Below are positions 1-7,649 of a DNA stretch of 11,245 nucleotides, in pieces (position 1 is the stretch's first letter; the number at the start of each line of letters is the position of its first letter). Source of the stretch: Desulfobacteraceae bacterium (GTDB lineage: Bacteria > Desulfobacterota > Desulfobacteria > Desulfobacterales > Desulfosalsimonadaceae); NCBI GenBank assembly GCA_003551985.1, contig PUOB01000242.1:1-11245 (forward strand). Reading direction: 5' to 3'. The translations under genes and the position numbers were made by a program. Below the pieces are notes generated by a model. It ran no database searches, was not told the DNA's origin, and saw only the letters and a program-made list of their open reading frames with translations.

Positions 1-789
1 AAAAACAATCCTTTTGTGGTTATCAACTGCTCCGCTTACCCTGCCACGCTTTTGGAAAGTGAACTTTTCGGCCACGAAAAAGGAGCATTTACCGGTGCGG
101 TCCGGCAGAAAGCCGGACGATTTGAACAGGCGAACGGCGGCACCATATTTCTCGATGAAATCGGTGAAATTCCCCTGCAGGCCCAGGTGAAACTGCTTCG
201 GGTTGTCCAGAACCGGAAATTCGAGCGCATTGGCGGCGACACCACCATAAGCGTCGACATCCGGATACTGGCAGCAACCAACAAGGAATTGCTCCAGGCG
301 GTCAAGACGGGGGATTTTCGCGAGGACCTGTTCTACAGGCTAAATGTCATCCCTATGCATCTGCCGCCGCTTAGAAACCGTAAAAACGACATTCCATACC
401 TTGCCAGACACTTTCTCAGCCGCTTCAATGAAATCCAGGGCAAGTTCGTCAAAGATTTCGACACCGAGACCATGCGAAGGCTGCTTGAATATTCCTGGCC
501 CGGCAATGTCCGGGAACTGGAAAACACGGTCGAGCATGCCGTTGTCCTGGCGCGGGAGGACCGGATCATGCCCACGGACCTTCCATCGTTTCTCACAAAC
601 GGCGCTTTTACCGAAGGCGATGCCGCCCGCAAACCGGACAAGACACTTGAAACCCAGGAAAAGCAGCACCTCATCGAGATGCTCAACGAATGCGGCTGGA
701 ACAAAAAGGAAACCGCCCGCCGACTCGGCATCAGCCGCAGCACCCTGTATGTGAAGCTGAAGCGCTTTCAAATCAAAAATCCTGCTTGA
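1..789 (+). CDS. Sigma-54-dependent transcriptional activator, Fis family (5' truncated)
   Basis: The frame is open from the first base, so the gene begins outside the window; 262 C-terminal residues are visible. Seen in order: the sigma-54 contact loop GAFTGA (visible residues 28-33), a Walker B segment ending FLDEIGE (about 46-56), an [10 protein letters not shown] segment (about 106-115), the sensor II motif WPGNVREL (166-173) and a Fis-type helix-turn-helix (about 222-256). This is the standard bacterial enhancer-binding protein layout: the AAA+ ATPase remodels the sigma-54 polymerase complex and the HTH binds an upstream dyad. Walker A and any N-terminal receiver or sensor domain are cut off, so the input signal and whether it is an AtoC/NtrC-type response regulator cannot be seen. 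It lies directly upstream, in the same direction, of a near-consensus sigma-54 promoter serving the arsenate reductase operon, so that operon is its likely target (inference). The Fis-like domain and activator class are certain; the target is not. Confidence 0.96.
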   Translation, partial: KNNPFVVINCSAYPATLLESELFGHEKGAFTGAVRQKAGRFEQANGGTIFLDEIGEIPLQAQVKLLRVVQNRKFERIGGDTTISVDIRILAATNKELLQAVKTGDFREDLFYRLNVIPMHLPPLRNRKNDIPYLARHFLSRFNEIQGKFVKDFDTETMRRLLEYSWPGNVRELENTVEHAVVLAREDRIMPTDLPSFLTNGAFTEGDAARKPDKTLETQEKQHLIEMLNECGWNKKETARRLGISRSTLYVKLKRFQIKNPA

Positions 790-875
790 AAATATTCCCC
801 CACTCCCTCCACCGGGCTCACCACCGGACCGGCACGCAAAGACAGTGTCCGATTTTTATACACAGGCAAATAACC

Positions 876-902
876 GTAATTATTTTATTTTAAAAAAATT
901 AC
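876..902. repeat. AT-rich imperfect dyad after the activator gene
   Basis: GTAATT and AATTAC arms flank an A/T-only centre, and an RNA copy could fold into an all-A-U stem. It lies about 90 bases after the activator stop. It could act as a weak terminator or a protein-binding site. There is no GC-rich stem, so intrinsic termination is doubtful. Confidence 0.3.
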
Positions 903-984
903 CGATAACATGTGTACGAAACCCATACAGCACTACCCGTACAGCCCCCCTTCTCTAACCCGCGCCATAAAATATTATATGGTT

Positions 985-1083
985 CAATTTCATTCAGGCG
1001 GACGTCCGGTGGGGCCGTAATCAACCGTCCGGTGCCCGCCCGATGTTGCTTACGGCCCCACCGGACGTCCGCCTATGAAATTG
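985..1083. repeat. Long foldback inverted repeat, about 34 bp per arm
   Basis: Left arm 985-1020 and right arm 1050-1083 are perfect reverse complements over 34 bases, except for two extra bases (TC, 994-995) in the left arm. After one T/C mismatch the stem can continue four more pairs (CAAC 1022-1025 with GTTG 1045-1048), leaving a 19-base loop. The loop carries a third copy of CGTCCGGTG (1026-1034), also present in the left arm (1003-1011), which could pair with the right arm instead. TTATAT occurs on both sides (975-980 and 1089-1094). There is no T-tract, so it is not an ordinary terminator. It could be a small mobile or dispersed palindrome, or a structured regulatory element. Confidence 0.9.
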
Positions 1084-1230
1084 GTCATTTATATAAGGTC
1101 AAAACCGTCACCGTCGCCGATAAAGCCGGTTTCCCCCTCGATAGCTATATTCATTCCGCCGCTATATTAGTGCCCGAACGAAAACCAGGATTTTTCGGCA
1201 AGGTCAAGGAAGGCGAAAATTTTAACCGCA

Positions 1231-1244
1231 TGGTGCACGCACCA
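1231..1244. promoter_or_regulatory. Candidate enhancer (upstream activator) site for the sigma-54 activator
   Basis: A perfect dyad, TGGTGC-AC-GCACCA, is centred near 1237.5, roughly 98 bases before the transcription start predicted from the sigma-54 promoter at 1309-1324. Enhancer-binding proteins of this class usually bind dyads about 80-150 bases upstream. The half-site resembles the TGCAC/GGTGC cores of NtrC-like sites. Assignment rests on position and symmetry only. Confidence 0.45.
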
Positions 1245-1308
1245 ACAATTGCAGGGTGTTGGCCGTAGGGGCGGAGATATTGAGCTTTTTTACGGAACCG
1301 TCTATGTT

Positions 1309-1324
1309 TGGCATTCTTTTTGCA
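1309..1324 (+). promoter_or_regulatory. Sigma-54 (-24/-12) promoter of the arr operon
   Basis: TGGCATTCTTTTTGCA matches the sigma-54 consensus TGGCAC-N5-TTGCA at all conserved positions but one (T for C). The GG (1310-1311) and GC (1322-1323) elements have the required 12-base phase. Transcription should start near 1335, giving a leader of about 115 bases before the TTG start at 1450. A sigma-54 activator gene ending at 789 points at it, which strengthens the call. Confidence 0.8.
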
Positions 1325-1371
1325 AGTCTTTGCAATTCTACGCCGTAGTCATCAGACCCGAGGACACAGCG

Positions 1372-1386
1372 CATGCGTGACGCATG
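1372..1386. promoter_or_regulatory. Perfect 15-bp dyad in the predicted arr leader
   Basis: CATGCGT-G-ACGCATG is a perfect inverted repeat around one central base. It lies about 40 bases after the predicted transcription start, inside the untranslated leader, and is loosely framed by GGACA (1362-1366) and TGTCC (1397-1401). A repressor-type operator or a small RNA hairpin would both fit; no protein can be named. Confidence 0.4.
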
Positions 1387-1449
1387 TCGGCGGCACTGTC
1401 CGGATGCATTGGGACAAAACCTTATTTGATAAATTAGAAGGTAAAAACA

Positions 1450-1824
1450 TTGGATCCCATCATTATGATCCTTGGAACCGATGAGGGTCAAAGCGAGCGG
1501 TTGGCCGGATTGCTCCAAGCCAACGGGTACCACCCGGACGTAAAGGACAATTTCGCCATGCTGACTGAAAGGCTCACAGAGAAAAAACCGGCGGCCATTA
1601 TCCTGGATATCGATGCGGCGCCCCATGACAATCATCTGTTTCGCGCCTTCAAGCGAAACAATCCGGACGTCATACTGCTCGGCCTTTCCGCCTATTCATT
1701 TCACCCGGCGCTGAAGGAGTCGATGGAAAAACACATATTCGCATGCATGGTGAAACCGATTGACCCGGATGAAGTTCTTTTTCTTTTGAAAACCGGATGC
1801 GACGAGAGTCATACCGACACATAA
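1450..1824 (+). CDS. Single-domain response regulator (receiver-like protein)
   Basis: This 124-residue protein consists of a CheY-like receiver domain only. It has an acidic pair (Asp11, Glu12), a probable phospho-acceptor Asp53 in IILDID, a Ser at the conserved Ser/Thr position (Ser80 in LGLS) and the conserved Lys102 in VKPID, so it looks competent for phosphorylation. There is no output domain. The start is TTG at 1450, supported by AGAAGG at 1435-1440. It is the first gene after the sigma-54 promoter and ends 29 bases before arrA, so it should be co-transcribed. It may relay signal to a kinase or to the neighbouring activator, but no partner is visible. The N-terminal acidic pocket is somewhat degenerate (DE, with little hydrophobic lead-in), so a non-phosphorylated receiver-like role is possible. 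Confidence 0.8.
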   Translation: MDPIIMILGTDEGQSERLAGLLQANGYHPDVKDNFAMLTERLTEKKPAAIILDIDAAPHDNHLFRAFKRNNPDVILLGLSAYSFHPALKESMEKHIFACMVKPIDPDEVLFLLKTGCDESHTDT

Positions 1825-1840
1825 CTTGTTCAATTAAAAA

Positions 1841-1846
1841 GGGAGG
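1841..1846 (+). promoter_or_regulatory. arrA: Ribosome binding site fixing the arrA GTG start
   Basis: GGGAGG ends seven bases before GTG at 1854. This start puts the twin-arginine motif at residues 5-6, as expected for an exported enzyme. The upstream in-frame ATG at 1797 lies inside the preceding gene, has no such site and would add 19 residues before the signal peptide. Confidence 0.85.
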
Positions 1847-1853
1847 TTTACAA

Positions 1854-4439
1854 GTGAGGATCAAACGCAGGGACTTTCTCAAGATAAGCGGCATTGCGGG
1901 CGCGACCCTGACAATGCGCCTGCCGGCCCTGAATGCGCTTGCAGCAACAGGACCATCAAATGCGGATAGTCGGGGCAATCCGGAAAATAAGAATGGAAAA
2001 TGGATCCCGTCCACCTGCCAATCCTGCACCGCATGGTGCCCGATCGAAATTTTCGTCCAGAAAGGACGGGCGGTAAAGGTGCGAGGCAACCCATTGTGCA
2101 AGGCCAACAACGGCTACTGCTGCCCCAAGGGACACATGGGGCTTCAACTCGTGTATGACCCCGACCGCGTTAAAGTTCCCGTAAAGCGGACCAACCCGGA
2201 AAAAGGCCGCGGCGTGGACCCCGGATTCGTTCCGATTTCATGGGACGAAGCAATGGGCACCATCGCCGAAAAACTGGTTGAATTGCGCAATAACGGGGAA
2301 AGCCACAAGTTTCTGCTGATGCGCGGCAGGTATTCAACCACGACCCGAAACATTGCATACAGTCGCTTCCCGGAAATTTACGGCTCACCCAACAACATCT
2401 CCCACAGTGGCATTTGCGCGGAAGGGGAAAAATTCGGCCCCTATTATACGGAAGGGCTCTGGGGATACCGGGACTATGACCTTGTCAATACCAAATACCT
2501 GCTGATATGGGGGTGCGATCCCCTGAGCTCCAATCGCCAGGTTCCCAATACCATATACCGGTTCGGCCACTTGCTTAAAAATGCCACCGTGGCCACGGTC
2601 GATCCCAGGTTTTCCACCTCCGCCGCCAAGGGGCACCACTGGCTCCCGGTAAAGCCCGGGGAAGACGGTGCGCTTGCGCTCGCAATGGCGCACGTAATCC
2701 TCAAAAAGGGTTTGTGGCACAAAGAATTCGTCGGGGACTTCAAGGACGGGGAAAACCGCTTTGCCGGCGATGGCTCACGGGGATGGTTCATGTCACGGGA
2801 GGCCGACATTGATGAAGACCTGTTCGAGGAAATCCACACAAACGGGCTGATCAAGTGGTGGAACCTGGTGCTCAAAGACAAAACACCGGAATGGGCGGCT
2901 GAAATTACAGGCGTCGACGCGGCAGTCATTGAAAAAGTCGCCACCGACATGGGTCACGCAGCGCCCCGCGTTGCCATCTGGCTCGGGCCCGGGCCGGTAA
3001 TGAGTCCCCGCGGCGCATACACCTCGTCGGCCATCCATGCCTTAAACGGGCTGCTGGGTTCGGTTGACAACGAGGGAGGCACCCTCCGGCATTCGTCAGT
3101 ACCAATCGGCAGCGAACCGGCGGCCGACGACTACGTCGATGACATCGCCCGGGAAGGCAGAACATACCCGAAAATCGATCAGCGGGGAACCAAACGATTC
3201 CCGGCATTAAAAGGCGGAAAATCCGGCGGCGGCGTGGTTACAAACAACGTACCCAACGCCGTCCTTGCCGAAGATCCCTACGACATAAAGATCGCGATGG
3301 GCTACTGGAACAACTTCGCATTTTCCGGTCATGACACCAAGCGATGGGAAAAGGCATTTGCCAAAATACCCTTTTACGTATGCTGCACGACGCATCCATC
3401 CGAATTGGCCCAGTTTGCGGATATTGTCCTTCCCGCGCCGCTTGCCCCCTTCGAACACATCAATGTCATCAACAACTTTGCCAATACATACGCCCACGTA
3501 TCCATTCAACAGCCGGTCATTAAGCGCCTGTGGGATACAAAAACATTCGAAACGGAGATCATGTGGCTTTTGGCTGAAAAGCTCAAAGAAAAGGGCTTTT
3601 CCAACATGTTCGACTATTTTTCACAGGAATTTGAGGACCCGGAAACCGGGAAAAAACCGATGAACGCGGAAGAATTCGCGGAGATTCTGGCCAAAATTTA
3701 CAGCAAGCCGGTATGGGCCCCCGAGGCGCCGCTGCCGGGGGATAAGCTGGACGGATGGGCGGATTTCAAGAAAAAAGGCATTTACAACTCCCAGCCGTAT
3801 ACATTCCGACAGCACTGGGGGAATTTCGGAACCGTGACGAAAAAATTCGAGTTTTACAGCGAAACCTTGAAGAAAGCCCTTACCGGCCATGCGGAAATCC
3901 ACAATACTGACATTGATGACATCCTCGATGCCGTTGATTATACCGGCAAGGGGGAGCTTGCATTCGTTCCCCATTACGAGCCGCCGTTACGGGTTGACGA
4001 CGAAAACGAATATCCCTTTCTGTTTATCGATTACAAGTCCCGGCTCAACGGAGAGGGACGAAGCCAGAACGCGCCCTGGTACTATGAATTCAAAAAAGTC
4101 GATCTTGGCGACGAGCGATGGGCGGACGTCATCAAAATCAACCCTGAAGACGGCAAAAAAATCGGTGTCAAAACCGACGACACGGTCCGCGTAACGTCCA
4201 TGGCCGGATCCATAACCGTTACTGCAAAGCTCTGGGAAGGGGTGCGTCCCGGAACCGTTACCAAGAGTTTTGGCCAGGGCCACTGGGCGTATGGCCGGCT
4301 GGCCGCGAAAGACTATAAGAACGCCCTGCCCCGCGGCGGAAACAACAACGAGCTGATACCGGACGTATACGAGCCGCTGTCCGGCAGTTCCGCCAGAAAC
4401 GGCGGGTTTTTCGGCGTTAAAATCGAAAAGGTATCTTAA
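1854..4439 (+). CDS. arrA: Respiratory arsenate reductase, molybdopterin catalytic subunit ArrA
   Basis: ArrA reduces arsenate to arsenite in the periplasm as a terminal respiratory step, using a bis-MGD molybdenum centre. The protein has 861 residues; known ArrA proteins are about 850. It begins with a Tat signal (RRDFLK, residues 5-10, then a hydrophobic stretch ending near ALA 28-30). An N-terminal 4Fe-4S site follows: Cys55, Cys58, Cys62 and Cys90 (CX2CX3CX27C). The family signature RGRYS (157-161) and the segment SPNNISHSGICAEGEK (178-193) carry the residues assigned to the Arr active site: Arg159, Tyr160, His184, Ser185, the Mo-ligand Cys188, Lys193, then Tyr205. Recalled Shewanella ArrA sequence is similar along the whole length, including IKRLWDT, SRLNGEGRSQNAPWYYEF and the C-terminal GQGHWAYGR. 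RGRY rather than the GRGWG reported for arsenite oxidase ArxA favours the reductase. Polysulfide, thiosulfate and tetrathionate reductases are relatives but fit less well. Substrate remains untested. Confidence 0.88.
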   Translation: MRIKRRDFLKISGIAGATLTMRLPALNALAATGPSNADSRGNPENKNGKWIPSTCQSCTAWCPIEIFVQKGRAVKVRGNPLCKANNGYCCPKGHMGLQLVYDPDRVKVPVKRTNPEKGRGVDPGFVPISWDEAMGTIAEKLVELRNNGESHKFLLMRGRYSTTTRNIAYSRFPEIYGSPNNISHSGICAEGEKFGPYYTEGLWGYRDYDLVNTKYLLIWGCDPLSSNRQVPNTIYRFGHLLKNATVATVDPRFSTSAAKGHHWLPVKPGEDGALALAMAHVILKKGLWHKEFVGDFKDGENRFAGDGSRGWFMSREADIDEDLFEEIHTNGLIKWWNLVLKDKTPEWAAEITGVDAAVIEKVATDMGHAAPRVAIWLGPGPVMSPRGAYTSSAIHALNGLLGSVDNEGGTLRHSSVPIGSEPAADDYVDDIAREGRTYPKIDQRGTKRFPALKGGKSGGGVVTNNVPNAVLAEDPYDIKIAMGYWNNFAFSGHDTKRWEKAFAKIPFYVCCTTHPSELAQFADIVLPAPLAPFEHINVINNFANTYAHVSIQQPVIKRLWDTKTFETEIMWLLAEKLKEKGFSNMFDYFSQEFEDPETGKKPMNAEEFAEILAKIYSKPVWAPEAPLPGDKLDGWADFKKKGIYNSQPYTFRQHWGNFGTVTKKFEFYSETLKKALTGHAEIHNTDIDDILDAVDYTGKGELAFVPHYEPPLRVDDENEYPFLFIDYKSRLNGEGRSQNAPWYYEFKKVDLGDERWADVIKINPEDGKKIGVKTDDTVRVTSMAGSITVTAKLWEGVRPGTVTKSFGQGHWAYGRLAAKDYKNALPRGGNNNELIPDVYEPLSGSSARNGGFFGVKIEKVS

Positions 4440-4455
4440 CAGGAGAGATATATAA

Positions 4456-5280
4456 ATGACACAATACAGCATGATCATCGACCTGCAGAAATGCGTGGGG
4501 TGTGGCGTCTGCGCCATTGCCTGCAAAACGGAAAACAATACCCAGGACCGCTCGGATGACCAGTCATTTAACTGGGCGGACTTCATTTTCGTGGAAAAAG
4601 GCGCATTCCCCGATATACAGTACGCCATCTATCCGACGTTATGCAACCATTGCAGCGATGCGCCATGCGTGGTAGTCTGCCCGGTGCATCCAAAGGCGAT
4701 GTATAAAACCGACAACGGCGTCACCATGCAAAACGAAGACCGGTGCATCGGCTGCCAGTCCTGCCAGGACGCCTGCCCATACAGCGAACGAAGCATCGAG
4801 AGGACATTTTACGGATACAGCGTTATCAGCTTCAACCGCATGGAACCAAACGCGTTCTACACGGACAAGGAAGAGCTGCTTTCGGGAATAACGGCTTCCG
4901 GAAAGGCGGTCTCCGATGCGGTCGGGGCAACCCCGCCGCACAAAACGGACATCAGCCATTCGGATTACAATGCCGTCCGGCAGTCCGGCATTATTGAAAA
5001 GTGCATTTTCTGCGAGCACAGGCTCAAGGCGGGCAAACTCCCGGCATGCGTGACGGCCTGCCCGGCAGAAGCCAGAATATTCGGGGACCGCCATGACCCG
5101 GAAAGCGATGTAAGCCACCTTCTGTTGACCCACAAGGCGCGCAGGCTGAGAAACAACCGGGCGGAATTCCTGACGCCCGACCAAAGGGGGCATCTGCCCA
5201 ATGTGTTTTATATCAATGATTACATGCGTCCGGAGCGGATTATCGTCGAAGGTGAGAATTTCAAAAAAACTGAGATTTAA
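4456..5280 (+). CDS. arrB: Arsenate reductase iron-sulfur subunit ArrB
   Basis: This 274-residue ferredoxin-like electron-transfer subunit passes electrons from the quinol side to the ArrA molybdenum centre. Four 4Fe-4S sites are visible: Cys13/16/19/23, Cys63/66/71/75, Cys97/100/103/107 and Cys183/186/198/202, the standard arrangement of DMSO/polysulfide/arsenate reductase B subunits. IDLQKCVGCGVC at the N-terminus and KCIFCEHRL near residue 182 are typical of the family. There is no signal peptide, so export would be by piggy-back with Tat-targeted ArrA. Compared with recalled Shewanella ArrB (about 234 residues), it has extra sequence between clusters 3 and 4 (about 110-180) and a longer C-terminus. 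The start ATG follows AGGAGAG (4441-4447), 16 bases after the arrA stop. Confidence 0.9.
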   Translation: MTQYSMIIDLQKCVGCGVCAIACKTENNTQDRSDDQSFNWADFIFVEKGAFPDIQYAIYPTLCNHCSDAPCVVVCPVHPKAMYKTDNGVTMQNEDRCIGCQSCQDACPYSERSIERTFYGYSVISFNRMEPNAFYTDKEELLSGITASGKAVSDAVGATPPHKTDISHSDYNAVRQSGIIEKCIFCEHRLKAGKLPACVTACPAEARIFGDRHDPESDVSHLLLTHKARRLRNNRAEFLTPDQRGHLPNVFYINDYMRPERIIVEGENFKKTEI

Positions 5281-5294
5281 TCGAAAGGATCAAA

Positions 5295-5981
5295 ATGCTT
5301 ACAGCAGCGCAAACACAGCGCCGGCCGCGTGAACCAAAAAATAACCGGGCGGTACAAATGGCCCGTGCGGATTGCTGCAGGCTTCTGGCCGCGTGTTTTT
5401 ACCCGCCGGACGCAAAACTGTTCGCAAGGGAAGGTCTCACGGATAAGCTCGGCGCGCTTTTAAAAATTGCATGCACCGGGGCATCCCCCCTGGTACCGCC
5501 CTTGCAGGCTCACCTTAAACACGAAAACGACAAGCAGCTATCGGTTGCCTATACCCGTCTTTTTCTGGGGCCGCCTGAAGTACTGGCCCCGCCGTATGCT
5601 TCTTTTTACCTGGACAAGGGCGGTACCGTCATGGGGCCGTCCAGCGTAGCCATCGAGGCATTATACGACAGTGCGGGCCTGGCGCTGGACAATGACTTCC
5701 AGGACATGCCGGATCATGTCGTTGTCATGCTTGAATTCCTTTACTACCTGATATTCCGGGAAGCACTGGCGGAGGACAGCAACGAATTCCAGCAGAAAGA
5801 AAACTTGAAAAACATAAGGATTCATTTTCTGAAAAATTACATCTTCACATGGATACCCGAGTTCTGCCTGAAAATCACGGAGGCCGAAACGCATCCATTT
5901 TATACGGGGCTGGCGCAATGCCTGGACACCTTTATCCAATGCGGATTTGCAACGCGCGAGGTTGACCATGCAGACATTTGA
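5295..5981 (+). CDS. TorD/DmsD-family molybdoenzyme chaperone (ArrD-like)
   Basis: A cytoplasmic all-helical chaperone of 228 residues, expected to bind the ArrA Tat signal and hold the apoenzyme until the molybdenum cofactor is inserted. Family features visible: YTRLFLGPP (86-94), PPYASFYLD (99-107) and a D-x-P-DHV segment followed by a hydrophobic helix (FQDMPDHVVVMLEFLYYL, 135-152). Length and motif spacing match the TorD family. The ATG at 5295 has GAAAGGA just upstream. It lies 14 bases after arrB and its last codons overlap the next gene by 14 bases, indicating translational coupling. The first 20 residues are basic and polar and not conserved in character; an internal start is possible. 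Confidence 0.88.
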   Translation: MLTAAQTQRRPREPKNNRAVQMARADCCRLLAACFYPPDAKLFAREGLTDKLGALLKIACTGASPLVPPLQAHLKHENDKQLSVAYTRLFLGPPEVLAPPYASFYLDKGGTVMGPSSVAIEALYDSAGLALDNDFQDMPDHVVVMLEFLYYLIFREALAEDSNEFQQKENLKNIRIHFLKNYIFTWIPEFCLKITEAETHPFYTGLAQCLDTFIQCGFATREVDHADI

Positions 5982-6624
5982 TACACTTTTAGCGGCATCC
6001 GCCAAGGCGCATGGCCACCTCTGCGCAGGGCAGGTGGTCGGGGTGCGCATGGCCATGCTCGGATGCCGCCTGATCGGTCTTGACGAACCGACCTGCCGCA
6101 ACCAGATCAAAAAGCTCATCGTGTTCGTGGAAATGGACCGGTGCACGGCCGATGCCGTGGCCCATGTCACCGGCGTCAAGCTGGGGCGGCGGAGCCTCAA
6201 GTTCATGGATTACGGCATCATGGCCGCCACTTTCGTCAACCTGGAAACCGGAAAATCGTTCCGGGTCATTTCCACCGAGGAATCCAGGGACCTTGCGGAT
6301 TCCTACGCCCCTGAAGTCCAGGGAAAAGGCCCGCGGCAGCTCGAAGCCTACAAACGGATGCCGGAATGCGTTCTTTTCCGCGTTCAAAAAGTGAAAGTCA
6401 ACCTGAGCGAATACGACCTTCCCGGTCCCACCCGCCGGAAAGTCACCTGTACCCGGTGCGGCCAGGTCATCCGGGACAAAAAGGAAGTCGCGTCCAACGG
6501 CGCCATTGTGTGCCGGCCTTGTACCCGGGAGGCCTACTTCTCCCATGCATCGGAAGTGAGCTGGCCGGATATGAACCAGATTCCCGAGCCGGTCGGCCGG
6601 ATTAAGGAGGATATGTCGTGCTGA
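5968..6624 (+). CDS. FmdE-family protein with C-terminal zinc ribbon
   Basis: A protein of 218 residues. The N-terminal FmdE domain has the signature HGHLCAG (15-21) followed by GVRMA and an EMDRC segment (55-59); these His and Cys residues probably bind metal. The C-terminus is a zinc-ribbon-like pair CTRC (161-164) and CRPC (182-185). FmdE was named from the molybdenum formylmethanofuran dehydrogenase operon of methanogens; in bacteria it is common beside molybdenum and tungsten oxidoreductases, with an unproven role in cofactor or metal handling. Here it sits between the chaperone and a molybdopterin-binding protein, consistent with cofactor maturation for ArrA. Start choice: ATG at 5968 with GAGG (5958-5961) at good spacing, giving a 14-base overlap with the chaperone gene; the in-frame ATG at 5947 has no such site. 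Confidence 0.88.
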   Translation: MQTFDTLLAASAKAHGHLCAGQVVGVRMAMLGCRLIGLDEPTCRNQIKKLIVFVEMDRCTADAVAHVTGVKLGRRSLKFMDYGIMAATFVNLETGKSFRVISTEESRDLADSYAPEVQGKGPRQLEAYKRMPECVLFRVQKVKVNLSEYDLPGPTRRKVTCTRCGQVIRDKKEVASNGAIVCRPCTREAYFSHASEVSWPDMNQIPEPVGRIKEDMSC

Positions 6625-7649
6625 AAAAAATACCGCTGGAAAAGGCTGTGGGAACCGAACTGGCCCATGATATCACCGAGATCAGCCCGGGTGAATTCAA
6701 AGGCCCCGCTTTTAAAAAAGGACACACGGTATGTGACGAAGACCTGTGTCATCTTCAGAAGCTGGGCAAGAACCACCTATACCTGCTCGACCTTGAACCG
6801 GACGAAATCCATGAAAACGAGGCCGCGGCCCTTCTGGCGGAAGCACTCGCGGGCGATGGCGTAATCGTCGGGGAAAAACCGTCCGAAGGCAGGATCAACA
6901 TATACGCGGCCCATGACGGGCTGCTCACGGTGGACACCGCCACCCTGGCCGCGTTCAACATGGTGGACGAGGTGATGTGCGCCACTTTGCACAACAACAC
7001 CCGGGTCCAAAAAGGCGCCCTTGTGGGCGGCACCCGCGCGCTCCCGCTTGTCTTGAAACGCGCGCCCGTCGAACGCGCCGGCCGGATCGCGGCCCAAAAC
7101 GGCGGTATCCTATCCGTCGCCCCAATACGCCCCTTGAGTGCCGGACTGATCATAACCGGAAATGAAGTTTACCACGGGATCATAAAGGACCGCTTTGCCC
7201 CGGTATTGTCCGGCAAAATCGAGTCGCTTGGCGCCAGGGTGCACCGCACCGCATTTGCGCCCGACGACGCGGATCAAATAAGCGCCAAAATTTTATCCCA
7301 CATCGAAAACGGGTGCGACCTGATCCTGCTGTCCGGCGGCATGAGCGTCGACCCGGACGACGTGACCCGGAAAGGAATAGAAAAGGCGGGCGCGGACGCA
7401 ATGCATTACGGCGCGGCGGTTTTGCCCGGCGCCATGTTCATGGCGGCCTATTTCGGCGACATCCCCCTATTGGGCATTCCCGCATGCGCGCTGCATCACC
7501 GGGCAACGGTGCTCGACCTGGTCCTCCCCCGCATTATGGCCGGCCTCAGGATCGGGAAAAAAGAACTCGCCCTTCTGGGGCACGGCGGGCTCTGCCGGAA
7601 TTGCCCGGAATGCACTTTTCCGGGCTGCACCTTCGGGAAGGGGGCATAA
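6618..7649 (+). CDS. Molybdopterin-binding protein, MoeA/MoaB-like, with Cys-rich tail
   Basis: A 343-residue protein with a central MoaB/Mog-fold molybdopterin-binding domain: TGNEVYHG (180-187), the conserved LSGGMSVDPDDVT (238-250) and a following PGAMF...LLGIPAC stretch (270-290). The first 150 residues resemble the extra domains of MoeA, so a role in molybdate insertion or binding of the molybdopterin cofactor is likely. The tail has four cysteines (326, 329, 332, 337), a feature seen in stand-alone members from anaerobes and possibly binding an Fe-S cluster or zinc. It starts with GTG at 6618, after AAGGAGG at 6604-6610, and overlaps the FmdE gene by seven bases. It differs from housekeeping MoeA in lacking the usual C-terminal domain, so it is better seen as an operon-specific accessory than as moeA itself. 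Confidence 0.88.
   Translation: MLKKIPLEKAVGTELAHDITEISPGEFKGPAFKKGHTVCDEDLCHLQKLGKNHLYLLDLEPDEIHENEAAALLAEALAGDGVIVGEKPSEGRINIYAAHDGLLTVDTATLAAFNMVDEVMCATLHNNTRVQKGALVGGTRALPLVLKRAPVERAGRIAAQNGGILSVAPIRPLSAGLIITGNEVYHGIIKDRFAPVLSGKIESLGARVHRTAFAPDDADQISAKILSHIENGCDLILLSGGMSVDPDDVTRKGIEKAGADAMHYGAAVLPGAMFMAAYFGDIPLLGIPACALHHRATVLDLVLPRIMAGLRIGKKELALLGHGGLCRNCPECTFPGCTFGKGA

Larger units (their letters stand above)
790..1449. other. 660-base intergenic regulatory region upstream of the arr operon
   Basis: No convincing gene is visible. The region holds, left to right, an AT-rich dyad, the long foldback repeat, a candidate enhancer dyad, a sigma-54 promoter and a leader dyad, each listed separately. 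A 118-codon open frame (912-1268) runs straight through the foldback repeat, has no visible ribosome binding site and resembles no family I know; I do not call it a gene. Confidence 0.7.

Noticed and set aside
912..1268. 118-codon open frame on the + strand
   Set aside because: It runs through both arms of the foldback repeat, lacks a ribosome binding site, resembles no known family and overlaps the candidate enhancer.
1265..1273. GTAGGGGCG shared with the hairpin at 10575-10602
   Set aside because: A nine-base match without the paired arm; could easily be chance.
1797..1853. 19-residue N-terminal extension of ArrA
   Set aside because: It overlaps the receiver gene and would displace the Tat motif; GTG at 1854 has a strong ribosome site.
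1854..4439. Identity as arsenite oxidase ArxA, or polysulfide/thiosulfate/tetrathionate reductase
   Set aside because: RGRY and the full-length resemblance to ArrA fit arsenate reductase better; a tree is still needed to settle the clade.
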